Positions 8,562 to 15,393 of a DNA stretch of 15,396 bases are shown here, piece by piece. The stretch spans positions 1,496 through 16,891 of the forward strand of contig DZBA01000027.1 in NCBI GenBank assembly GCA_022729775.1. The letters run 5' to 3'. The stretch's first letter is position 1. Each line of letters opens with the position of its first letter. The DNA comes from Anaerolinea thermophila. Its GTDB lineage: Bacteria; Chloroflexota; Anaerolineae; Anaerolineales; Villigracilaceae. The position numbers and the translations under genes are program-made. Under the pieces are notes generated by a model. That model had not been told where the DNA came from and searched no databases. It was given only the letters and a program-made list of their open reading frames with translations.

Positions 8562-10085
8562 TTATTCCAAACTTCCAAGCGTATTTTCAACCGCTTCCAA
8601 AATTTCGCCGGACTTGACAAGTTCCTTCATGCGGTTATGGTCAATGTGCAAGGGACGGTCAATATCGAGATGGGCAACATATTTGCGGATGACCTCTTTC
8701 GCAGTGGTGACGCCCTTGCCCGGCGCAAACTCGCGGAAGTCCAACGCCTGCGCCGCGCCCATAAATTCAATGCCCAACACGCCGTAGGCGTTATCCAAAA
8801 TCTGTCCGTTCTTGATGGCGGTGTTCATGCCCATCGAGACAAAATCTTCCTGATCCGCTGCCGCCGGGATGGATTGAATACAAGCCGGCGTGGATAAAAT
8901 TTTCTGCTCCACGATGAGCATGTCGGCAGTGTATTGACTCAACATCATGCCGGACATCAAGCCCGCTTCTTTGGTCAGGAAGGATGGAAGTCCAACGCTC
9001 AACGCGGGGTTGGTCAAACGGTTGAAGCGCCGCTCGGACAAAACGCAGACCATCGTGATCGCAGTCCCCGCCAATTCCATCGGCAGGCTGACCGGCGTGC
9101 CTTGAAAGTTCGCGCCCGTCAGGGTGACTTTATCTTCGGGCAAAAAGATGGGATTATCGCCCACGCCGTTCAACTCGATTTCGACTTGACTCTTTGCGTA
9201 TGCAATCGCGTCGTGCGCCGCGCCGATGACTTGCGGCGTGGAGCGCATCGAGTACGCGTCCTGTACTTTGACTTTCATCTTGCCTGTGACCAAATCACTC
9301 CCCGCGACGCATTTTCGAATCGCGCCTGCGCTGCGGACTGCGCCAGAAAATCCGCGCACTTTATGGATGCGCTCATCGTAAGGTTTCATGTTTGCCAGCA
9401 GCGCTTCCAGACTCATCGCGCAGGCAATCTCGGCTTGTTTGAGCCAACGGTTCATATCATACAGTTGAAGCGCGCTCATCGCGGTCAACAAGTTCGAGCC
9501 GTTAATGGTGGCGAGTCCGTCACGCGCCTGCAAGCCGGGGATGGGAATGCCGGCTTTTTCCAGCGCGTCTTTTCCCGCCATCCGCTCACCCTGATAAAAG
9601 GCTTCGCCCTCGCCCATCAATAACAGCGCAATCTGCGACATCGGCGCAAGGTCGCCGCTTGCGCCCACAGAACCTTTTTGGCAAACCACCGGCGTTACGC
9701 CTTTGTTCAACATATCCACCAGCGTTTGCGTAATCTCAGGTCGGCAGCCGGAGTTGCCGTGCGCGTGAACGTTGATGCGTCCCGCCATTGCCGCGCGCAC
9801 ATTTTCAATGGACACAGGCTCGCCGATTCCAGCCGCGTGATTGTAGATTAAATATTTTTGAAACTGCTTGACCTGATCATCGGATAAGACCACTTCGGAA
9901 AATTCGCCAATCCCCGTGTTGACTCCATACATGATTTCATGCGCCGCGACTTTTTCCTCCAACATTTGCCGGCACACGCGGATTCGCGCCAGCGCGTCCG
10001 GGTGGAGTTCCACTTGCTCGCCATGCCGCGCAATGCGCGTCAGTTTTTCGACAGTCAGGTTTTGACCATCCAATACGATTGTCAT
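8562..10085 (-). CDS. hutH: Histidine/aromatic amino acid ammonia-lyase (MIO enzyme)
   Basis: A 507-residue cytosolic lyase of the HAL/PAL/TAL family, which eliminates ammonia from an aromatic amino acid using the self-formed MIO group. The MIO triad Ala142-Ser143-Gly144 lies in GSVGASGDLAPMSQ. Other expected residues are Tyr53 (YGVNTG), His83, Asn195, Gln275, Tyr278, Arg281, Phe327 and Glu413, matching Pseudomonas HutH with small offsets; His83 and Glu413 are the positions linked with histidine side-chain binding. Two loops differ from HutH: NFQGTP at 326-331 is the form seen in plant PAL rather than NFHAEP, and QEDFVSMG has Phe415 where HutH has His. ATG at 10085 follows GCGAGG by 5 nt. The gene heads the catabolic block, behind the regulator. 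Histidine is plausible, but a histidine derivative or another aromatic amino acid, or an aminomutase role, cannot be excluded; the symbol denotes family only. Confidence 0.9.
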   Translation of the reverse strand: MTIVLDGQNLTVEKLTRIARHGEQVELHPDALARIRVCRQMLEEKVAAHEIMYGVNTGIGEFSEVVLSDDQVKQFQKYLIYNHAAGIGEPVSIENVRAAMAGRINVHAHGNSGCRPEITQTLVDMLNKGVTPVVCQKGSVGASGDLAPMSQIALLLMGEGEAFYQGERMAGKDALEKAGIPIPGLQARDGLATINGSNLLTAMSALQLYDMNRWLKQAEIACAMSLEALLANMKPYDERIHKVRGFSGAVRSAGAIRKCVAGSDLVTGKMKVKVQDAYSMRSTPQVIGAAHDAIAYAKSQVEIELNGVGDNPIFLPEDKVTLTGANFQGTPVSLPMELAGTAITMVCVLSERRFNRLTNPALSVGLPSFLTKEAGLMSGMMLSQYTADMLIVEQKILSTPACIQSIPAAADQEDFVSMGMNTAIKNGQILDNAYGVLGIEFMGAAQALDFREFAPGKGVTTAKEVIRKYVAHLDIDRPLHIDHNRMKELVKSGEILEAVENTLGSLE

Positions 10086-10111
10086 TTGTACCTCGCAAAT
10101 TTTTTTTCGGA

Positions 10112-10134
10112 GTCCAGAAGTTCTACTTCTGGAC
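10112..10134. repeat. Palindrome GTCCAGAAGT / ACTTCTGGAC
   Basis: A perfect 10-bp stem with loop TCT, preceded by CGGA. It is the same palindrome as that at 36-54, in the opposite orientation. Its right arm contains TTCTGGAC, the first half of the 16-bp unit that is then tandemly repeated, so the array probably grew from this edge. It lies 27 bp upstream of the ammonia-lyase start and so falls in that gene's 5' leader. Confidence 0.85.
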
Positions 10135-10238
10135 GTTATAAATTCTGGACGTTATAAACTCTGGACGTTGTAAATTCTGGACGTTGTAAATTCTGGACGT
10201 TGTAAATTCTGGACGTTGTAAATTCTGGACGTTATAAA
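10127..10238. repeat. Seven-copy 16-bp tandem repeat
   Basis: Seven contiguous units of consensus TTCTGGACGTTRTAAA begin at 10127, 10143, 10159, 10175, 10191, 10207 and 10223. Units 1, 2 and 7 read GTTATAAA; units 3 to 6 read GTTGTAAA; unit 3 also begins CT instead of TT. There are no spacers, so this is not CRISPR. It lies between the regulator and the ammonia-lyase, bounded by palindromes on both sides. The 16-bp period is not a multiple of three or of the helical turn. High unit identity points to recent slippage expansion; copy number may vary between strains. Confidence 0.95.
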
Positions 10239-10250
10239 CGATGAAACATC

Positions 10251-10269
10251 CCGCAAGTAGAACTTGCGG
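10251..10269. repeat. Palindrome CCGCAAGT / ACTTGCGG
   Basis: A perfect 8-bp stem with loop AGA, followed by AGTCC. It is the inverted counterpart of 3-21. An outer pair, ACGATG at 10238-10243 and CATCGT at 10274-10279, could extend the structure with an internal bulge. The palindrome begins 13 nt after the regulator stop codon on the minus strand. No T-run follows, so it is not a clear terminator. Confidence 0.85.
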
Positions 10270-10282
10270 AGTCCATCGTCAA

Positions 10283-11005
10283 TTAGAATTCAGCAGAGAA
10301 GCGATACACATCGCCGCGATATACAGTGCGATACCAGGTGACGGGTTTGTCCTCGTTGGTGTACGTCACACGCTCGATGGCAAAGCCAGCCGCGCCGGGT
10401 TCCACTTGCAACACTTGCACTTCTTTTTTGGATAAGACGCGCGCTTCGACGGTATAACATGCGCGGACAAGCGGGATATTATATTTATCGAGAAGCAGCG
10501 AATGAATGGACTGATTCTCCAGGTCTTCTTCCAAAATCTGCGGACAGGTTTTGTGACTCATATAGCGCGTTTCATACGCAATGGGCTTTCCATCCGCTTT
10601 GCGCAGGCGGATGATTTCAATGGCTTTTGTGCCTGTTGGAATTTCCAGATGTTTGGCAACTTCCGCGCTGGCAGGGAAAGCGCGCAAACTGAGCAGCGCG
10701 GTGCTGGGCTGCCAACCGCGTTGCTTCATTTCTTCATCGAAATTTGCGAGCCTGAAAAATACGGGTGAAAGTTGTGGCGAGTTGAGAAAAGTTCCCCTGC
10801 CTTGTTCGCGGCGCAGCAAGCCCGCATCTACGAGCATTTCCACTGCTTGACGGACAGTGCCGCGACTCAAACCATACTGCTGGCAGAGTTGATCATCGGT
10901 GGGGAATTTATCCCCGGTTTGAAATTCCCCCGACTGGATGCGTTTCTCAAGGATTTCCTTGAGCTGGTAATAACGTGGTATAACGCCTTGTTGAATTTGT
11001 ACCAT
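10283..11005 (-). CDS. GntR family regulator, HutC/UTRA type
   Basis: A 240-residue transcription factor. An N-terminal GntR winged helix-turn-helix covers about 11-75, with the recognition region LSRGTVRQAVEMLVDAGLL at 46-64 and the wing REQGRGTF at 66-73. A UTRA effector-binding domain spans about 85-235, which is the HutC/FarR architecture; such domains bind small ligands such as urocanate in HutC. It lies immediately upstream of the lyase on the same strand and divergent from the molybdenum hydroxylase, an arrangement that suits control of both directions and its own synthesis. The ATG at 11005 has AAGG 6 nt upstream; a stronger AGGAG lies 15 nt away. The ligand is unknown; the deaminated acid made by the lyase is an obvious guess. 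Confidence 0.93.
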   Translation of the reverse strand: MVQIQQGVIPRYYQLKEILEKRIQSGEFQTGDKFPTDDQLCQQYGLSRGTVRQAVEMLVDAGLLRREQGRGTFLNSPQLSPVFFRLANFDEEMKQRGWQPSTALLSLRAFPASAEVAKHLEIPTGTKAIEIIRLRKADGKPIAYETRYMSHKTCPQILEEDLENQSIHSLLLDKYNIPLVRACYTVEARVLSKKEVQVLQVEPGAAGFAIERVTYTNEDKPVTWYRTVYRGDVYRFSAEF

Positions 11006-11042
11006 TTTCGACCTTGGATACTCCTGCCAAACATTTCGACAA

Positions 11043-11056
11043 ACGAAAGTTTTCGT
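11043..11056. promoter_or_regulatory. Small palindrome in regulator leader
   Basis: ACGAAA and TTTCGT form a perfect 6-bp inverted repeat around GT, 38 bp upstream of the regulator start codon. It could be an autoregulatory operator or a leader hairpin; the sequence alone does not decide. Confidence 0.35.
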
Positions 11057-11083
11057 CTTGAATTTTGTTGCCCAAAGTGAAAC

Positions 11084-11113
11084 TTGACACGCGCAGCGAA
11101 TTTATATTATTAT
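11084..11113 (+). promoter_or_regulatory. Sigma-70-type promoter for the hydroxylase gene
   Basis: A perfect -35 TTGACA at 11084-11089 is followed after 18 bp by TATTAT at 11108-11113, a five-of-six match to the -10 box. This would start transcription near 11120 and give a leader of about 85 nt before the ATG at 11205. Spacing and boxes are good, and it lies in the divergent region between the regulator and the hydroxylase gene. Confidence 0.6.
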
Positions 11114-11128
11114 GTAAACATATATACA
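11113..11128. promoter_or_regulatory. Candidate GntR-type operator overlapping the promoter
   Basis: The 16-bp TGTAAACATATATACA is palindromic at 12 of 16 positions, with TGTA and TACA at its ends, the kind of AT-rich site bound by GntR/HutC proteins. A further TATACAA follows at 11131-11137. It abuts the -10 box, so binding would block initiation. The link to the adjacent regulator is an inference from position. Confidence 0.4.
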
Positions 11129-11204
11129 ACTATACAATCCAGTATCGCACAAGTTGTTTTGCCTGTCAAGTTGCTGGCGTCAGTCTGCCCAAAGGAGATA
11201 GAAC

Positions 11205-13964
11205 ATGCCCATATCATTTTTTGTAAACGGCTCATCCGTGACAGTGGACGTTCCGCCGGCGACCCCGTTATTGGACGTATTGCGGAAAGAGCTCGGCTTG
11301 ACCGGCACAAAGCAAGGCTGCGACCATGAAGGCGAGTGCGGCGTATGCACAATCCTGCTGGATGGCGAAACGGTACGCTCCTGTTTGTTGCCGGTGAGCA
11401 AAGCAGCGGGACATCACATCACCACCATCGAAGGTCTGGGCAGCGCGGAGAAATTACATCCCTTGCAGCAGGCATTCATTGACGTTGGCGCAGTCCAATG
11501 CGGATATTGCACGCCGGGCATGTTGGTTGCCGCAAAAGGCTTGCTCGACCAAAACCCAAGCCCAAGCGAAGCCCAAATCATCGAAGCGCTGGAAGGGAAT
11601 TTATGCCGCTGCACCGGCTATAAGCGCATCATCATGGCGGTTGAACTTGCCGCGGCACAGCTGCGCGGCGAGCAGGTCGAATTCAAAAATGAATATCCGG
11701 TAGTGGGAAAAGAATATCGCAGAAGCGACGCGATTCATAAAGTGATAGGACGCGCAAAATACGCGGAAGATATGAACATGCCCGGCATGTTGTATGGAAA
11801 AATCTTACGCAGTCCGCATCACCATGCGCGGTTGATTTCGCTCGATACAAAACAAGCCGCGTCCCTGCCGGGCGTTGTCCGCATCATCACAGCGGATGAC
11901 ATCCCCGGTGAAAATGGGCTGGGCGATTACAGCCGCGATGAACCCATCCTCACGCCGGTTGGCGACACAGCCAAAATGTTCGGCGCGCCAATTGCGTTGG
12001 TGGTCGCGGAGACTGTCGAGCAGGCGCAGGCAGGGATGGAAGCCATCAATGTTCAATACGAAATCCTCCCCCACACATTTGATTCTGAGAACGCGCTGGC
12101 GGAATCCGCTTACCCCATTTACAGCAGCGGAAATATTTTGACAAAATACCAAGTCAAACATGGCGACCTTGACCGCGCATTCAACGAAGCCGACTTGATC
12201 TTGGAGACCGAATATCAAACCGCGTTTGTAGAACACAGCGCGTTGGAACGCGAAGCGAGTCTCGCGTACATTGACGATGCGGGAACTGTCACCGTGCTGT
12301 GCGCGAACCACGAACCATACTGGCATCGCAATTACATCGCGTCATCCCTCGCGCTCGAACTGACGCAAGTGCGCGTGATTACCCCGCCCATTGGCGGGTC
12401 GTTCGGCGGCAAGCAAGACCCCATCCTCGCGGTGACGGTTGCGCTGGCGGCGTATCTCACGCGCAAACCGGTCAGCATTGCATACTCGCGCGCTGAATCA
12501 TTTGCCGCGACTCCCAAGCGGCATCCCTACGATTTGAAATTCCGCATCGGCGCCACGCGGGACGGAAAGTTTGCCGGCATCCATGTCCGCATCAACGCCA
12601 ACACCGGCGGCTATGACGCGCACGGGCAATATATTGTAGATTACGCCGTCACCGGCAGCGGCGGCGCGTACAAATGGAAGGCGGTTGATTCTTACGCGCA
12701 GACCGTATACACCAACGGACCCAAAGCTGGACAATATCGCGGATTTGGGACGACGCAAAGCACCTACGCGCTCGAATGTTCGTTGGATGAGTTGTCGCAA
12801 AAATTGAATATTGACCCGCTCGAACTGCGGCTCAAAAACGCGCTGGAACAAAACTCGGTTTCGTTTCTCGGTTATCCCATCGGCGAATCAATGGGATACA
12901 GCGAAGTCTTGAAAACCCTGCAACCGCGTTACCGCGAATATTTACAAGAAGCGGAAACATACAACGCGGACGCGCGTCAAAAAGGGACGCCGTTCCGCAG
13001 GGGCGTTGGCTTGGCAGGGATGTGGTATCGCTTTGGCAAGTCCGGCACGCTGCGCGTGGAGGCGCATTGCTCGCTGGAGGCAGACGGGCATTTTGCAGTG
13101 TACGCATCCGCGCCCGATTATGGTCAAGGCGCGAACACCATGCTGGCACAATTCACCGCCGAAGCGTTCGATATTTCCAGCGCGCAAGTTGAAGTGGTCA
13201 ACGCGGATACCGCGCGCGCGCCCGACAGCGGCATTCAAGGCGCGTCCCGTTCCACGTATTTTGTCGGCGGCGCGGTGAGCAAGGCTGCGGGGAATCTTCG
13301 CAAAGCCATTCAATCTGTCGCCAGTGAGATGTTGGATTGCGCCCCGGATGAAATCATCTTCGATGGGGATACGGTCAAGAGCGCGCGGGATTCATCCAAA
13401 GAAATTTCATTGCGCGATGTCGCCGCGGAGTTTGACCGCATGGGCAAAAGCAGAAGAGTCGCGGGCTTTTTCGACCTCACGCCGCAATTCCCCGCTGATA
13501 AACGTCCGCCGTACGCGCCGCTCTTTTGCACGGGCGCGCAGCTTGCCGATATATTGGTTAATTTGCAGACCGGGCTGGTGGAAGTAAAGCGCGTTGTCGT
13601 TTCACAGGATATGGGCAGGACTGTCAACCCAGTGGACGCGCAAGGACAAATCGAAGGCGCGGTGATGATGGGCGTTGGCACAGCGTTGATGGAAGAAGTC
13701 ATTCCAGACGCGACCACTGGATTTTCCAGTTATTATGTGCCGACCATCAAATCCATGCCGGAGATTGAAACGCATCTTGTAGAAGTAACCAGCCTGCATG
13801 GACCGCTGGGCGTGAAGGGCATTGCCGAAGCGGTGATGACGCCCACCGCACCGGCCATTGTCAACGCGATTTCACGCGCCATTGGGGAACGCATCCGCGA
13901 AATCCCCGCCACACCGGAACGAGTCCTCGACGCGATATTCAAATCACAACAAGTACAAACGTAG
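11205..13964 (+). CDS. Xanthine dehydrogenase-family molybdenum hydroxylase, fused 2Fe-2S and Mo subunits
   Basis: A 919-residue fusion. Residues 1-155 form the two-cluster iron-sulfur domain, with Cys39, Cys45, Cys48, Cys60 (plant-type cluster) and Cys99, Cys102, Cys134, Cys136 (second cluster). From about 170 the molybdopterin region follows, with GGSFGGK at 397-403, YRGFG with Arg512, YGQG with Gln641 and GVKGIAE with Glu875, the position of the catalytic base in this family. Such enzymes hydroxylate carbon in purines, other N-heterocycles or aldehydes and pass electrons through the clusters to FAD. The order resembles E. coli XdhD, which is also a 2Fe-2S/Mo fusion partnered by a separate FAD protein. 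The FAD partner here is at 14312-15181. The start has AAAGGAGAT with GGAG 7 nt upstream. The substrate is unknown: a purine or an imidazole-type compound from the neighbouring pathway are both possible. Confidence 0.93.
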   Translation: MPISFFVNGSSVTVDVPPATPLLDVLRKELGLTGTKQGCDHEGECGVCTILLDGETVRSCLLPVSKAAGHHITTIEGLGSAEKLHPLQQAFIDVGAVQCGYCTPGMLVAAKGLLDQNPSPSEAQIIEALEGNLCRCTGYKRIIMAVELAAAQLRGEQVEFKNEYPVVGKEYRRSDAIHKVIGRAKYAEDMNMPGMLYGKILRSPHHHARLISLDTKQAASLPGVVRIITADDIPGENGLGDYSRDEPILTPVGDTAKMFGAPIALVVAETVEQAQAGMEAINVQYEILPHTFDSENALAESAYPIYSSGNILTKYQVKHGDLDRAFNEADLILETEYQTAFVEHSALEREASLAYIDDAGTVTVLCANHEPYWHRNYIASSLALELTQVRVITPPIGGSFGGKQDPILAVTVALAAYLTRKPVSIAYSRAESFAATPKRHPYDLKFRIGATRDGKFAGIHVRINANTGGYDAHGQYIVDYAVTGSGGAYKWKAVDSYAQTVYTNGPKAGQYRGFGTTQSTYALECSLDELSQKLNIDPLELRLKNALEQNSVSFLGYPIGESMGYSEVLKTLQPRYREYLQEAETYNADARQKGTPFRRGVGLAGMWYRFGKSGTLRVEAHCSLEADGHFAVYASAPDYGQGANTMLAQFTAEAFDISSAQVEVVNADTARAPDSGIQGASRSTYFVGGAVSKAAGNLRKAIQSVASEMLDCAPDEIIFDGDTVKSARDSSKEISLRDVAAEFDRMGKSRRVAGFFDLTPQFPADKRPPYAPLFCTGAQLADILVNLQTGLVEVKRVVVSQDMGRTVNPVDAQGQIEGAVMMGVGTALMEEVIPDATTGFSSYYVPTIKSMPEIETHLVEVTSLHGPLGVKGIAEAVMTPTAPAIVNAISRAIGERIREIPATPERVLDAIFKSQQVQT

Positions 13965-14019
13965 GGCTTTCTCAAAGTAGGTTGACCAAAGTCAAAAAAT
14001 ACACTTTTGACCACAAGCC

Positions 14020-14266
14020 TTTTGTACACGGATTTGACGGACTACACGGACTTACGCGGATTTTTTAAGATTTTTCCGTGAGAATCTGTAATGGTCAGAA
14101 ATCTGGCGAACACTTTTTTGAACCACGGAGGCACGGAAACACGGAGAAAAACAAAGAAAAGCCTCCGTGCCTCTGTGTCTCAGTGGTAAAAGGTTTTGTT
14201 CGCCCTTTATCTGATGATTACAGTTTCCGTGAGAATCCGTGAAATCTGTGTCATCCGTGTACAAAA
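14020..14266. repeat. 247-bp imperfect palindrome between hydroxylase subunits
   Basis: The ends are a perfect 14-bp inverted repeat (14020-14033 with 14253-14266, TTTTGTACACGGAT). Nested pairs follow: 14086-14092 with 14217-14223, 14095-14099 with 14210-14214, 14105-14112 with 14197-14204, and a CACGGAG-rich centre at about 14121-14187. A 14-bp direct repeat, TTTCCGTGAGAATC, is at 14073-14086 and 14224-14237. No convincing coding frame or target-site duplication is seen. The whole gap 13965-14311 also holds a 5-bp hairpin at 13982-13995 (TTGAC / GTCAA) and the weak Shine-Dalgarno AGGAAA just before the FAD gene. It resembles a non-autonomous hairpin element inserted between two genes of one complex. 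Confidence 0.75.
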
Positions 14267-14311
14267 AGGGTACTTATTAAACAGTCTCTGAGTCGTTTAG
14301 GAAAACTAACT

Positions 14312-15181
14312 ATGCCTTCTAAATATCTTTTCCCCGAAACAGTGGAAGACGCAGTGCAAATGCTCGCCGAATATCAAGGCGCGGCGCGAGTCATCGCGGG
14401 CGGCACAGACTTGATGCTCGATTTGAAAAAAAAGAAAATACATCCTGAATGTTTTGTCAGCGCGGAACGGATTCAAGGATTGAATGAAATCAAAGTCGCG
14501 GAAGATTTTATCGAGATTGGCGCGGCGGTCACATTTGCCCAAATAAAAAACCATCCCTATCTCAATGAATATGTCCACGCGCTTACAGATGCGGCGCGCA
14601 GTGTCGGCTCGCTTGCCATTCAAAACGCGGCGACGCTGGCGGGGAACATCATCAATGCCATGCCCGCCGCCGATGGCGTGGTGGCTTGCATTGCGTTGGA
14701 AGCCGAAGCGCGGATTGAAAACCTCACGGGCGCGGAATGGAAAACGGTTGAATCTATGTTTCTTGCGCCCGGCGCATCCACCGTAGACGCAACGCGCCAA
14801 CTACTCACCCACATTCGTTTTCCGCGCTGCCAGAATCATCGCGGAACGGCGTGGTATCGTCTGGGACGCAGACCTTCTTTAACCTTGCCCATTTTGAATT
14901 GCGCGGTGAATATGATCCTCGATGAAGAGGGGACAAAAATTCAGCGCGCGCGAATTGCGCTGGGTCCCGTTGCGCCGCGTCCCTTCCGCGCGAACAAAGC
15001 GGAGCAATTTTTGGAAGGGCGCGAAGCGAATGATGAGAATATAAAACGCGCCGCAGAAATCGCGCAGCAGGAGACAAATCCGCGCGGGAATGTGCTGCGC
15101 GCCTCGCGCGAATATCGGCTCGCGGCGATTCCTGTCATGGTGGAAGATACGCTGTCCCATGCCGCGCGACGGGCGAGATAA
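14312..15181 (+). CDS. FAD-binding subunit of molybdenum hydroxylase
   Basis: A 289-residue protein of the XdhB/CoxM/YgfM class, of normal length. The FAD pyrophosphate motif VIAGGTDLM lies at 27-35, and the second FAD motif, IQNAATLAGNI at 103-113 with PAAD at 118-121, is intact. The C-terminal CO-dehydrogenase flavoprotein domain begins near residue 170. It accepts electrons from the iron-sulfur clusters of the fused protein at 11205-13964 and passes them to NAD or another acceptor. It follows that gene after 347 bp, most of it a large palindrome, rather than the few bases usual for this pair. AGGA lies about 10 nt before the ATG, a weak ribosome site. Confidence 0.92.
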   Translation: MPSKYLFPETVEDAVQMLAEYQGAARVIAGGTDLMLDLKKKKIHPECFVSAERIQGLNEIKVAEDFIEIGAAVTFAQIKNHPYLNEYVHALTDAARSVGSLAIQNAATLAGNIINAMPAADGVVACIALEAEARIENLTGAEWKTVESMFLAPGASTVDATRQLLTHIRFPRCQNHRGTAWYRLGRRPSLTLPILNCAVNMILDEEGTKIQRARIALGPVAPRPFRANKAEQFLEGREANDENIKRAAEIAQQETNPRGNVLRASREYRLAAIPVMVEDTLSHAARRAR

Positions 15182-15248
15182 AGTTTTACCAACACGGATA
15201 CGAAGGAATTCAAAAAGGCGCTGGATTCCATCGAATTTGAGAAACATA

Positions 15249-15393
15249 GGTTTTGAGTAAAAGACCTGACAGGTTTCACCGTAGCTGCTGTTAATCCGAC
15301 TTCTATGAATAAAACGAGCTGCGGTTGATTAGACTTCTGCGGAAACCTGTCACCTTGTTTTTGCCCAAACAAGGCTACGTTTCACTCAAAACC
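15249..15393. repeat. Multi-stem inverted repeat after FAD gene
   Basis: Outer arms GGTTTTGAGT (15249-15258) and ACTCAAAACC (15384-15393) are perfect complements. Inside them, 15268-15277 pairs perfectly with 15342-15351, and 15278-15286 pairs with 15317-15325 with one G-U. A side hairpin CCTTGTTT / AAACAAGG has an 8-bp perfect stem at 15353-15374. No gene is seen from 15182 to the window end. The nested layout resembles the element at 14020-14266 but has different sequence. Confidence 0.65.

Noticed and set aside
8561..8620. 20-residue N-terminal extension of the lyase-coupled PrpD protein
   Set aside because: It overlaps the end of the lyase gene and has no counterpart in the paralogue, whose start aligns with the ATG at 8560.
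8934..9623. Plus-strand open frame of 229 residues opposite the ammonia-lyase
   Set aside because: The lyase on the minus strand is unmistakable and the antisense product is rich in Arg, His and Gln with no domain.
10127..10238. Tandem array considered as a CRISPR
   Set aside because: Units are 16 bp and directly abutting, with no spacers and no cas genes.
10127..10238. TATAAC within the repeat units on the minus strand as a set of -10 boxes for the lyase
   Set aside because: No acceptable -35 box lies at the right distance upstream in the array.
8562..11005. Canonical histidine-utilisation operon
   Set aside because: Only a lyase and a HutC-like regulator are present; the later pathway enzymes are absent and replaced by PrpD and transporter genes.
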